Positions 1 through 5,218 are shown, counted from the first letter of the stretch. The stretch: DNA of 5,218 nt from Desulfobacteraceae bacterium (GCA_030589225.1 JAUUWD010000152.1:1-5218), one strand, 5' to 3'. Notes: generated by a model not told the origin, from the letters alone. Program-made: numbers and translations.

Positions 1-41
1 TAGCGGGAGGAAAAATAACAGTTTTCGGCCGGGCACTAACT

Positions 42-299
42 ATGAAAATTAGGAAACAGTTCACCGTTGTAGGGCCAGCGGAGACCTCAAGAAATCCCCA
101 CGGCCTCATAACCCGAAATAAAACATGGAAAAAGTATTCCAGAGCCAAAATCGATATAGCCGCAAAAAGGCACAAAATACACAAAAATAATAATTTACAT
201 ATTGGAATATCAAATAGTTATGGGCGTCAAAAATATAAATTTGGACTTTTTACAAGACCATCAAAATTAGAATTGCTGTTATTGTATCAATACGGTTGA
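42..299 (+). CDS. Doubtful small ORF, 85 aa, basic, no recognised family
   Basis: An open frame of 85 codons starts at ATG 42 and ends at TGA 297-299; the frame is open back to the left edge of the window. The peptide is rich in Lys, Arg and Asn, with no signal peptide, clear membrane helix or known motif. No Shine-Dalgarno sequence sits at the right distance: the GGGAGG at 5-10 is about 30 bases from the ATG. Codon use is A-rich and unlike the neighbouring conserved genes, and the stop lies inside an inverted repeat (282-304). It is most likely a chance frame in AT-rich intergenic DNA. A fast-evolving orphan gene or the tail of an upstream gene cannot be excluded. No function is proposed. 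Confidence 0.15.
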   Translation: MKIRKQFTVVGPAETSRNPHGLITRNKTWKKYSRAKIDIAAKRHKIHKNNNLHIGISNSYGRQKYKFGLFTRPSKLELLLLYQYG

Positions 300-349
300 T
301 ATAAATGTCCTGGTTTAGTAAAATCTATCCGTATGCGTTAAATTCTGGT

Positions 350-442
350 AACCGCTCACGGTTCAAAGGTTCAGGGTTCGCTGAAAACCTGAATCTGTAA
401 ACGCTTACAAATTCCGAGCCGTTGAAATATAGGGTAAAACCC
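350..442 (+). repeat. Cluster of four small hairpins and GGTTC repeats before rseP
   Basis: Four inverted repeats follow one another closely. They are AACCG-CTCA-CGGTT (350-363); GGTTCAGG/CCTGAATC around a 12-base loop (368-395, one G-T pair); TGTAA-ACGC-TTACA (396-409), directly abutting the previous one; and GGGT-AAA-ACCC (432-442). GGTTC recurs at 360, 368 and 375, giving a 7-8 base period. Bases 345-364 and 395-414 also look like diverged direct copies of each other (CTGGTAACCGCTCACGGTTC against CTGTAAACGCTTACAAATTC with a one-base gap). None of this matches a riboswitch I recognise. It may be a structured leader, a degenerate intergenic repeat family, or both. Confidence 0.55.
405..433 (+). 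promoter_or_regulatory. Weak candidate promoter for rseP-tsaB
   Basis: TTACAA (405-410) and TATAGG (428-433) are separated by 17 bases, in the arrangement of a sigma70-type promoter. The -10 box matches four of six consensus positions and the -35 only three. Transcription would start near 440, leaving a leader of about 24 bases before the rseP ATG at 464. The -35 overlaps the third hairpin of the upstream cluster, so if this promoter is real the hairpins would be upstream DNA rather than leader RNA. With AT-rich DNA nearby, a chance match is quite possible. Confidence 0.25.
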
Positions 443-463
443 GAAAGGTATTAAGACTGAATC

Positions 464-1546
464 ATGAGTGTTTTCCTTTATTACATACTGCCCTTCATCA
501 TTGTACTGGGTATTCTAATTTTTTTTCATGAATTAGGGCATTTTCTCGTTGCTAAATATTTTGGCGTGAAGGTCCTCAAATTCTCCCTGGGCTTTGGTCC
601 TAAACTGGTATGGAGAACGGTTGGCGAAACCGAATATTCTATCCGCTATATCCCCCTCGGCGGATACGTAAAGATGCTTGGTGAGAGTATTGACGATGCC
701 GGCGAACCTCTCACCCCTGAAGACGAAAAAAAATCCTTCGCCAGCCAGCACGTGCTCAAGCGCATTGCTATCGCGGGCGCAGGCCCTTTGTTTAATCTTT
801 TGCTGGCCTTGTTGATCTTCTGTGTTTTTTACATGTTCGTCGGCAACCATGTAATGACCTCGGAAATCGGGCAGGTAACGCCGGAATCACCAGCGTATCA
901 GGCAGGGCTCTTGAAAGGAGACGTCATTGTCTCTATTGACGGAGAAACCGTTGATCGCTGGTCAGAAATAAAAAATGCGGTCAAGGACAGCGCGGGAAAG
1001 ACCCTGGAAATTACTGTAAAAAGGGGGGACCTTTTCCCCACCTTCACAGTGGTACCGGAAACATCCGTGGTAAAGAACATTTTTGGCGAAGAGATCAAAT
1101 CGGCCCTTATTGGCATCGTCGCTTCAGGAGAATTCAGGAACATCGAATTGGGGCCTTTGGATGCGATCAAAGAGGGTTTTAGGAAAACATGGGAAATCAT
1201 AGAACTGACCTGCCTGACGATTGTAAAACTTGTCCAAAGGGTCATACCGATAAAGACACTGGGAGGCCCCATCCTGATAGGCCAAATGACCGGGCAACTG
1301 GCAAAGGAAAGCCTGGTCTATCTGATTCCCTTTATGGCCGTCATAAGTATCAATCTGGGAATCTTGAACCTCCTGCCTGTGCCCATCCTTGATGGGGGCC
1401 TCATTGTTTTCTTACTGATCGAGCTTATTATAGGCAAACCGTTAAGTATAAAGAAACGGGAAATGGCCCAAAAAATTGGGCTCTTTCTCCTCATCATGTT
1501 GATGGTTGTTGTGATGTATAACGATGTGGCAAGAATTTTGGAATAG
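464..1546 (+). CDS. rseP: RIP metalloprotease RseP (site-2 protease family)
   Basis: This is an inner-membrane zinc protease that cuts membrane-embedded substrates. In E. coli it cleaves the anti-sigma factor RseA, releasing sigma E, and clears signal-peptide remnants; the substrate here is unknown. The first hydrophobic segment carries the zinc motif HELGH (residues 22-26). AGAGPLFN (104-111) opens the second membrane segment. One PDZ domain spans about 134-198. The third metal ligand lies in NLLPVPILDGG (302-312, Asp310), and a last membrane helix covers about 337-352. At 360 residues with a single PDZ domain it is the shorter form, against about 450 residues and two PDZ domains in E. coli. 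An in-frame TGA at 458-460 rules out a longer N-terminus, and the start matches the family. The ribosome site is weak. tsaB follows after 10 bases, so the two are probably co-transcribed. Confidence 0.96.
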   Translation: MSVFLYYILPFIIVLGILIFFHELGHFLVAKYFGVKVLKFSLGFGPKLVWRTVGETEYSIRYIPLGGYVKMLGESIDDAGEPLTPEDEKKSFASQHVLKRIAIAGAGPLFNLLLALLIFCVFYMFVGNHVMTSEIGQVTPESPAYQAGLLKGDVIVSIDGETVDRWSEIKNAVKDSAGKTLEITVKRGDLFPTFTVVPETSVVKNIFGEEIKSALIGIVASGEFRNIELGPLDAIKEGFRKTWEIIELTCLTIVKLVQRVIPIKTLGGPILIGQMTGQLAKESLVYLIPFMAVISINLGILNLLPVPILDGGLIVFLLIELIIGKPLSIKKREMAQKIGLFLLIMLMVVVMYNDVARILE

Positions 1547-1556
1547 GCTCTGGTAG

Positions 1557-2273
1557 ATGATCTTAGCCATAAATACATCCACGCTTCAATTTAGCATGGC
1601 TCTCATGGAGGAGGACGAAACAGTTCTGGGAGAATTCTCTGTCTCCAAAGGAAAAGGGCATTTTGGGGGTCTCATGCCTGCCCTGGATTCCCTGCTCCCC
1701 ACGACGAGATCAGATATTCATGATTTGAAGGACCTTGTTTTTGCTTTATGACCGGGCATCGTCACCGGTCTGAGAGTGGGGCTCTCCACTGCCATTGGTT
1801 TTTGCCACGCGCTTGAGGTACCCATTATTGGTATCTCCAGCCTAAAAGCCCTGGCCAGCCAGATACCGCACTCACCTCCCCCCATAACCCCAATCATAGA
1901 TTCCAGAAAAGGGGAGTTTTTCACAGCACAGTTTGTCTGGAATAACGGCCATGGCCTGATCAGAAATATGAAAGATACATGCCTGAAATTTGGGGACTTC
2001 CCTTCTGCTTTTAAGGAAAAAACTCTTTTCATAGGAAACAATTTTGTACGCCAGGCCCCCCTGATAGAAGAAACACTTGGTCACCGTGCTTTACTGGCGC
2101 CTGCCCATTTCTGGATTCTAAGGGCCTCTGCGGTTGGATACTTAGGCCTTAAACGCTTTCATGCGCGTGATTTTGATGATGCACAGGGCCTCAATCCCCT
2201 CTACCTTAGACCTCCGGACATTCGGCCAGATCCTAACCGTTCACGGGTTCAGAGTTTCCCGCTGATTGAATAG
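1557..2273 (+). pseudogene. tsaB: TsaB (t6A tRNA modification), interrupted by in-frame TGA
   Basis: TsaB is the inactive homologue and partner of TsaD; with TsaE they transfer the threonylcarbamoyl group made by TsaC onto A37 of tRNAs reading ANN codons. The single frame has 238 codons, near the usual family length. Family marks in order are MILAINTST (1-9), KGHFGGLMPALDSLL (33-47), PGIVTGLRVGLSTAIGF (66-82), IDSRKGEFF (114-122) and LNPLYLRPP (212-220). Codon 65 (1749-1751) is TGA exactly where the GPGSFTG motif needs its first glycine; one base change from GGA explains it. The residues after it read I-V instead of the common S-F. No other stop or frameshift occurs, so this is a very recent lesion, a sequencing error, or, less likely, recoding. 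A GTG at 1776 could restart a 165-residue C-terminal piece, but it has no good ribosome site. The last 16 codons lie beyond the conserved end and include a repeat-like stretch. The ATG lies 10 bases after rseP. Confidence 0.75.
2235..2254. repeat. Copy of the rseP-upstream repeat inside the tsaB 3' end
   Basis: AACCGTTCACGGGTTCAGAG here closely matches AACCGCTCACGGTTCAAAG at 350-368, with a few substitutions and one extra G. Both can fold through AACC/GGTT pairing. In tsaB the repeat encodes residues 227-233 (NRSRVQS), past the conserved LYLRPP end of the protein. This suggests that a dispersed repeat has been read into the C-terminal tail. Confidence 0.45.
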
Positions 2274-2286
2274 AGTCTACTTTGAC

Positions 2287-2304
2287 GTTTCCCTGGTTTC
2301 CCTG
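2287..2304. repeat. Tandem 9-base repeat GTTTCCCTG x2
   Basis: Two exact copies of GTTTCCCTG lie head to tail just after tsaB, and a related GTTTCCCGCTG occurs at 2255-2265 inside the gene's end. The second copy overlaps a small hairpin, CCCT-GGCA-AGGG (2300-2311), which has no T-run and so is a poor terminator candidate. The function is unknown; slippage products of this size are common between genes. Confidence 0.5.
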
Positions 2305-2313
2305 GCAAGGGCA

Positions 2314-2342
2314 TTGACAAGGAGACCCAAAAAAGATAAAGT
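2314..2342 (+). promoter_or_regulatory. Sigma70-type promoter for the psd-pssA-rsmD-coaD operon
   Basis: A perfect -35 hexamer TTGACA (2314-2319) is followed after the ideal 17 bases by TAAAGT (2337-2342), a -10 matching four of six consensus positions. Transcription would begin near 2349, leaving a leader of about 98 bases before psd. The position fits: it follows the end of tsaB and precedes the first gene of a tightly packed four-gene block. The call rests on consensus matching only; a short minus-strand open frame overlaps the same bases and offers a competing explanation for the sequence. Confidence 0.5.
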
Positions 2343-2446
2343 GGCTAAACCAAAATCAACAAATACTTTATCCTGTCTCAGGCTGCTGGAATTTGTAAAT
2401 TTCTAATGGGCGTGGGGATGGGGGACCAAAATATCAGGATTTCACA

Positions 2447-3106
2447 ATGGATGAGTCACGAATAAACAATAAATGGCCCCTGGCAAAGGAAGGCCTTCCA
2501 TTTGTGCTTATTAGTTGTGCCTTAACCCTCATTTTTCTATTTCTTGGCCTCTTTTTTATGTTTGTTTTAGCCGCAATTATTAGCCTTTTTATCATCTTCT
2601 TTTTCAGGGACCCTGACCGGGGGAATGGTGTCGAACAAAATGCAGTATTGACGCCTGCGGATGGAAAAATATTGGAAGTCAGGCATTTTCAGGATAATAA
2701 TACTCCCTTAGGCGAACCTGCCGTAAAGGTGAGTATCTTCATGTCCGTTTTTAATGTCCATGTAAATCGGATCCCCATTGGAGGCAGTATCGAAAAAATC
2801 ACCTATCGCCCAGGAAAATTTTTTTCTGCCAACCTGGACAAGGCCTCAAAACATAATGAAAACAACAAGATAACCTTAAAAACTCACGATTCGCATAAAG
2901 TTGTTTTTATTCAGATTGCGGGTCTTATAGCAAGACGCATTGCATGCTGGGTCAAAGAAGGAGAGCGCGTGGAGGCAGGCCAGCGCTTTGGACTCATTCG
3001 ATTCGGCTCCAGACTGGAGGTTTATCTCCCTGTAGACAGCCAAATTATCGTCAACTTGAATCAAAAAGTAAAAGCGGGGAAAACCATTATCGGGTACATT
3101 TCATGA
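2447..3106 (+). CDS. psd: Phosphatidylserine decarboxylase, short form
   Basis: Psd removes CO2 from phosphatidylserine to give phosphatidylethanolamine at the inner membrane. The 219-residue protein matches the short Psd class rather than the longer E. coli form. A hydrophobic N-terminus (about 17-53) should anchor it through one or two membrane segments. It is followed by FFRDPDR (52-58), LTPADGKI (68-75, Asp72), FMSVFNVHVNRIP (98-110, His105) and RFGSRLEVYLP (185-195). In this family the proenzyme cleaves itself between Gly and Ser, here G187-S188, leaving a pyruvoyl group as cofactor on the new alpha chain. AGGA at 2436-2439 lies seven bases before the ATG and supports this start. The stop overlaps the pssA start as ATGA, so translation is probably coupled. 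The related archaetidylserine decarboxylases are a less likely alternative in a bacterial context with adjacent pssA. Confidence 0.95.
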   Translation: MDESRINNKWPLAKEGLPFVLISCALTLIFLFLGLFFMFVLAAIISLFIIFFFRDPDRGNGVEQNAVLTPADGKILEVRHFQDNNTPLGEPAVKVSIFMSVFNVHVNRIPIGGSIEKITYRPGKFFSANLDKASKHNENNKITLKTHDSHKVVFIQIAGLIARRIACWVKEGERVEAGQRFGLIRFGSRLEVYLPVDSQIIVNLNQKVKAGKTIIGYIS

Positions 3107-3924
3107 GATCAAGACGAAAAAAAAGTTCTAAGAAAACTGGAAAGCGGGGCATTTATGTACTGCCCAATCTATTTACTACAGCGAGTCTTTTTGGCGGTTT
3201 TTACGCCATAGTTGCCAGCATCCAGGGAAGATATGAAGCAGCAGCTATCGCTATTTTGATCTCTTATGTGCTTGACGGTCTCGATGGCAAGATAGCGCGT
3301 TTTACCAATACGACCAGCCAGTTCGGGATTGAATACGATTCCCTTTCGGATCTGGTCGCGTTTGGCGTGGCACCGGGTATCCTGGCCTTTCAATGGGCTC
3401 TGGGACCGTTTGGACGATTAGGCTGGCTTGCCTCGTTTATGTATGTGACCTGTGGAGCCCTGCGGCTTGCCCGGTTTAATGTCCAGAAAAGCACTGTTGA
3501 TTCCAGGTACTTCAGGGGCCTGCCAATTCCCGCTGCAGCAAGCTTCATCGCCTCTTTGGTTCTTTTCTCAAATGCGATTGGAGGGCTTCCCGAATCCAGG
3601 CATATTCTTGTCCTTGCGCTGATTTATGTCCTATCCTTTTTGATGGTGAGCACCATTAGCTACCCCAGCTTTAAAAATCTGGAGCTGAAAAAGCAAAAAC
3701 CATTTAACGCCTTAGTGTCCATTATCTTAATCCTTATGGTAATCGCCTATAAGCCTAAAATTATGATCTTCTCCATCCTGGCTATCTATCTGCTTTCGGG
3801 CCCTGTGGTCACCATATATCGATCTCAGAAAAAACTTGCCAGGGCCAATCGCCATTCAAGCAGGTTCCATCCGGATACGGCCAACGATGTGGAAGAGGCA
3901 GATGCCCCACAGACTGACCTGTGA
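3103..3924 (+). CDS. pssA: CDP-diacylglycerol-serine O-phosphatidyltransferase
   Basis: This integral membrane enzyme condenses CDP-diacylglycerol with serine to form phosphatidylserine, the substrate of the Psd encoded just upstream. The CDP-alcohol phosphotransferase signature is complete: D61-G62-x2-A65-R66-x8-G75-x3-D79-x3-D83, whose aspartates bind metal and do catalysis. Several hydrophobic stretches follow (about 87-120, 142-160, 167-185, 204-236). It is a Bacillus-type class II PssA, not the phospholipase-D-like E. coli enzyme. The N-terminus is strongly basic and the tail is hydrophilic and acidic. The frame is open far upstream to 2944, but that part overlaps psd. The ATG at 3103, overlapping the psd stop, is the sensible start and gives 273 residues beginning MRSRRKK. 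No strong ribosome site is present, which suits coupling to psd. Confidence 0.95.
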   Translation: MRSRRKKSSKKTGKRGIYVLPNLFTTASLFGGFYAIVASIQGRYEAAAIAILISYVLDGLDGKIARFTNTTSQFGIEYDSLSDLVAFGVAPGILAFQWALGPFGRLGWLASFMYVTCGALRLARFNVQKSTVDSRYFRGLPIPAAASFIASLVLFSNAIGGLPESRHILVLALIYVLSFLMVSTISYPSFKNLELKKQKPFNALVSIILILMVIAYKPKIMIFSILAIYLLSGPVVTIYRSQKKLARANRHSSRFHPDTANDVEEADAPQTDL

Positions 3925-3930
3925 GGAGAC

Positions 3931-4488
3931 ATGAGAATAACAGGCGGCCAACTGAAAGGCCGACTTATGGTATCCCCCAGGGGGTTGGGCATCAGGCCCA
4001 CCTCTGATCAGGTCAGAGAAGCAATTTTTAATATCATTGGCCAGGATCTCCACGGCGTGAAGGTGCTTGATCTTTTCGCAGGAACCGGCATTTTAGGCCT
4101 TGAGACCCTTAGCAGGGGCGCATCAAGCGTTGTTTTTGTCGACATTTCACCGCAATCCATCAAGTTGATAAGAAAGAACCTTGCTCTCTGCGAACATCAA
4201 GATTCCGGGGTTATCATAAGGCGAGATCTGCGAAAAGGAATCCGTAGAATTCATATTTTATCAAAGCAAGTATTTGATCTGGTCTTTCTTGATCCGCCAT
4301 ACGGCAAAAATTTCATACCCCTGATACTTAGCGGGCTCTCAACCATGGATATCCTTTCCAACAGATCACGGGTGGTTGCCGAATCATCGAAAACCGAGAA
4401 ATTACCTGTCTCATTTGAAAGCCTTGAAATGGTGGATGCCCGATCATATGGGGATACAAAAATAAGCGTGTACGCGTACGAGGCCTAA
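3931..4488 (+). CDS. rsmD: 16S rRNA (guanine966-N2)-methyltransferase RsmD
   Basis: RsmD methylates N2 of G966 in 16S rRNA of the assembled small subunit, using S-adenosylmethionine. The 185-residue length is typical. The N-terminal RNA-contact motif MRITGGQLKGR (1-11) and IRPTSDQVREAIFNI (21-35) are both family marks. The SAM-binding loop is VLDLFAGTG (45-53), the acidic residue ending the second strand is Asp71, and the catalytic motif IV is DPPY (121-124). The start is well supported: GAGGAG (3923-3928) overlaps the pssA stop and lies two bases before the ATG, a rather short spacing, and no other start gives the conserved N-terminus. The rsmD-coaD pairing with a 2-base gap is common in bacteria. 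Confidence 0.95.
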   Translation: MRITGGQLKGRLMVSPRGLGIRPTSDQVREAIFNIIGQDLHGVKVLDLFAGTGILGLETLSRGASSVVFVDISPQSIKLIRKNLALCEHQDSGVIIRRDLRKGIRRIHILSKQVFDLVFLDPPYGKNFIPLILSGLSTMDILSNRSRVVAESSKTEKLPVSFESLEMVDARSYGDTKISVYAYEA

Positions 4489-4490
4489 CA

Positions 4491-4988
4491 ATGAGTGAAA
4501 AAACAGCGATTTACCCTGGTTTCTTTGATCCGATAACCAACGGCCATCTGAGCATAGTAACCCGGGCCTTAAAGATATTTGACAACCTGATTATTGCCAT
4601 TCTGAACAACCCTCAGAAGACCTCGCTTTTTACCACTGAAGAACGGATTTATATGATAAAAGAGACTATTGGGGATAAGAAAACTGTTGAGATAGACTCC
4701 TTTGACGGGCTGCTTGTTGATTACGCGGTCAAAAGAAAATCAAATGTGGTTATTAGAGGCCTCCGGGCCCTCTCCGATTTTGAATATGAATTCCAGTTGG
4801 CCCTTATAAACCGAAAATTAAATCGGGATATACAGTCCATTTTCCTTATGACCGATTATAAATGGTTTTATACCAGCTCTACCATCATCAAGGAGGCAGC
4901 AAGCTTCGGTGGGGACATAAGCGGCCTTGTTCCGAAGATCGTAAACGAAAAACTAAAAGAAAAATTTTGGTACGCAAAAAATACTTGA
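4491..4988 (+). CDS. coaD: Phosphopantetheine adenylyltransferase
   Basis: CoaD transfers AMP from ATP to 4'-phosphopantetheine, giving dephospho-CoA, the next-to-last step of coenzyme A synthesis in the cytosol. The 165 residues match the usual family length. The nucleotidyltransferase motif TNGH (16-19) is intact, RGLRALSDFEYEFQLALINR (89-108) is the conserved central block, and YTSSTIIKE (127-135) is the ISSS-x-hKE-type motif. The early motif reads YPGFFDP (8-14) where most homologues have YPG(S/T)FDP, so residue 11 is Phe in place of a Ser/Thr that contacts substrate. GAGG (4480-4483), inside the end of rsmD, provides a ribosome site seven bases before the ATG. It is the last gene of the psd operon, and its TGA stop sits inside the next promoter's TTGACA. 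Confidence 0.96.
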   Translation: MSEKTAIYPGFFDPITNGHLSIVTRALKIFDNLIIAILNNPQKTSLFTTEERIYMIKETIGDKKTVEIDSFDGLLVDYAVKRKSNVVIRGLRALSDFEYEFQLALINRKLNRDIQSIFLMTDYKWFYTSSTIIKEAASFGGDISGLVPKIVNEKLKEKFWYAKNT

Positions 4989-5013
4989 CACGCCTTTCGG
5001 CATAAGCCATATT
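4985..5013 (+). promoter_or_regulatory. Candidate promoter for ihfA
   Basis: A perfect TTGACA (4985-4990), overlapping the coaD stop codon, is followed after 17 bases by CATATT (5008-5013), a four-of-six match to the -10 consensus. Transcription would start near 5020, giving a leader of about 60 bases before the GTG start at 5082. The predicted start lies inside the loop of the terminator-like hairpin. Confidence 0.4.
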
Positions 5014-5049
5014 TATCACTCAAAAAAATCACAATTTATATGGCTTTTT
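5004..5049 (+). terminator. Terminator-like inverted repeat after coaD
   Basis: Perfect 9-base arms AAGCCATAT (5004-5012) and ATATGGCTT (5038-5046) are followed directly by more T residues, so the RNA would end in a run of five U (5045-5049). This is the layout of a rho-independent terminator for the psd-coaD operon. Weak points are the large 25-base loop and only four G-C pairs in the stem. An operator or protein-binding palindrome is an alternative reading. Confidence 0.5.
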
Positions 5050-5067
5050 CCCTACTAAGTAAGAATT

Positions 5068-5074
5068 GAGGAGG
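5068..5074 (+). promoter_or_regulatory. Strong ribosome binding site that sets the GTG start of ihfA
   Basis: GAGGAGG is a full Shine-Dalgarno match seven bases before GTG 5082-5084. It decides the start in the absence of an ATG and agrees with the conserved ALTK beginning of the protein. Confidence 0.85.
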
Positions 5075-5081
5075 ATCAAAG

Positions 5082-5218
5082 GTGGCCCTGACCAAAGAAA
5101 AGATTATCGATAGTATTTATGATCAGGTGGGACTCAGCAAAAGCCAATCCCGGACTGTTGTTGAAAGGCTTCTTGAGATCATGAAACAATCTCTGGAGAG
5201 CGGAGAAGACATCCTGAT
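5082..5218 (+). CDS. ihfA: Integration host factor subunit alpha, N-terminal part (cut by window edge)
   Basis: Forty-five codons of a HU/IHF-family DNA-bending protein are visible before the window ends; the full protein should be about 90-100 residues. The start ALTKEKIIDSIYDQVGLSK (2-20), a helical stretch SRTVVERLLEIMKQSLESG (23-41) and the following EDILI fit IHF-alpha, where the conserved GFG-x-F motif would come next. IHF-alpha pairs with IHF-beta to bend DNA sharply at specific sites in transcription, replication and recombination. The opening ALTK with GLSK favours IHF-alpha over HU, but the DNA-contacting arm that would settle this lies beyond the edge. The gene starts with GTG, has its own strong ribosome site, and is separated from coaD by 93 bases holding promoter and terminator candidates. 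Confidence 0.9.
   Translation, partial: MALTKEKIIDSIYDQVGLSKSQSRTVVERLLEIMKQSLESGEDIL

Larger units (their letters stand above)
1..463. other. Region without a recognisable gene upstream of rseP
   Basis: No protein family or RNA gene can be recognised in these 463 bases. The left part (about 120-340) is AT-rich and unlike the flanking genes in base composition. The right part (350-442) is packed with short inverted and direct repeats. In many proteobacteria dxr lies directly before rseP, but no Dxr C-terminus can be read in any frame at the left edge. An inverted repeat of 9-base arms with one G-T pair lies at 282-290 and 296-304 around a 5-base loop, with no T-run after it. The wording around 240-265 (TTGGACTTTTTACAAGACC) and the GGTTC repeats resemble intergenic repeat debris I recall from Desulfobacterales genomes; that is recollection, not a search result. 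Confidence 0.6.
2274..2446. other. Gap between tsaB and psd
   Basis: This 173-base gap contains the tandem GTTTCCCTG repeat, the promoter candidate and, near its right end, a G-rich patch (2408-2424). No strong rho-independent terminator for rseP-tsaB is visible, so some read-through into psd is possible. The minus strand between stops at 2277-2279 and 2403-2405 is open for 41 codons and reads like part of a membrane protein; this is treated under findings. Confidence 0.5.

Noticed and set aside
305..400. Short plus-strand ORF of 31 codons (ATG 305 to TAA 398-400)
   Set aside because: It has no ribosome site, no family resemblance and runs through the hairpin repeats; probably chance.
533..1578. 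Minus-strand and +2 open frames across rseP
   Set aside because: They are shadows of the well-conserved rseP coding frame and show no family motifs.
1749..1751. Alternative genetic code with TGA read as glycine or tryptophan
   Set aside because: psd, pssA and coaD all end at TGA in the expected places for their families, so TGA works as a stop in this genome.
1749..1770. TGA in tsaB as a selenocysteine codon, with hairpin GACCGG/CCGGTC (1750-1755, 1765-1770) as a SECIS element
   Set aside because: The loop begins only about five bases after TGA, too close for a typical bacterial SECIS, and no family member is known to carry selenocysteine there. The pairing is also what the codons for a PG..TG motif would produce anyway.
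1748..1813. Overlapping ATGA at the tsaB stop as a coupled start of a new gene
   Set aside because: The ATG at 1748 is out of the tsaB frame and soon meets a stop, whereas homology continues in the original frame after the TGA.
2944..3102. Long N-terminal extension of PssA from an upstream start at 2944
   Set aside because: It lies within psd in another frame, has no PssA-like sequence, and the ATG at 3103 gives the normal protein with an ATGA overlap.

Overview
This window carries a compact, same-strand block of conserved bacterial housekeeping genes. The order is rseP (membrane site-2 protease), tsaB (tRNA t6A-modification partner, interrupted by an in-frame TGA), psd and pssA (phosphatidylethanolamine synthesis), rsmD (16S rRNA methyltransferase), coaD (coenzyme A synthesis), and the first 45 codons of an IHF-alpha gene running off the right edge. 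The gene content, moderate GC, class II phosphatidylserine synthase, short Psd and wording of the IHF-alpha start suggest a Desulfobacterota (former Deltaproteobacteria) relative, probably Desulfobacterales-like. This is inferred from protein wording and synteny, not from a database match.

Layout. Positions 1-463 have no recognisable gene: an AT-rich stretch (about 120-340) leads into a dense set of small hairpins and GGTTC-type repeats (350-442) just before rseP. The dxr gene that often precedes rseP is not visible. rseP (464-1546) is intact and followed 10 bases later by tsaB (1557-2273). The tsaB frame is continuous except for TGA at 1749-1751, exactly where a conserved glycine is expected. 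A 173-base gap (2274-2446) holds a good sigma70-type promoter candidate (TTGACA-17-TAAAGT) and short repeats. On the minus strand it also holds a short protein-like open frame that may be a gene remnant. psd, pssA, rsmD and coaD (2447-4988) are tightly packed with an ATGA overlap and gaps of 6 and 2 bases, so they look like one operon. The coaD-ihfA gap holds a second promoter candidate interleaved with a terminator-like hairpin.

How the genes work together. PssA makes phosphatidylserine from CDP-diacylglycerol and Psd decarboxylates it to phosphatidylethanolamine, so the pair supplies the main zwitterionic membrane lipid. RsmD and CoaD are often neighbours in bacteria without a direct biochemical link. 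TsaB would act with TsaD and TsaE in t6A37 tRNA modification. The start of an IHF subunit marks a new transcription unit.

I found no CRISPR array, insertion sequence, tRNA, rRNA or clear undescribed multi-gene system. The observation most worth checking is the lone in-frame stop in tsaB, a gene normally needed for growth. Next are the hairpin cluster before rseP, the promoter inside a terminator before ihfA, and a Ser/Thr-to-Phe change in the CoaD nucleotide-binding motif.
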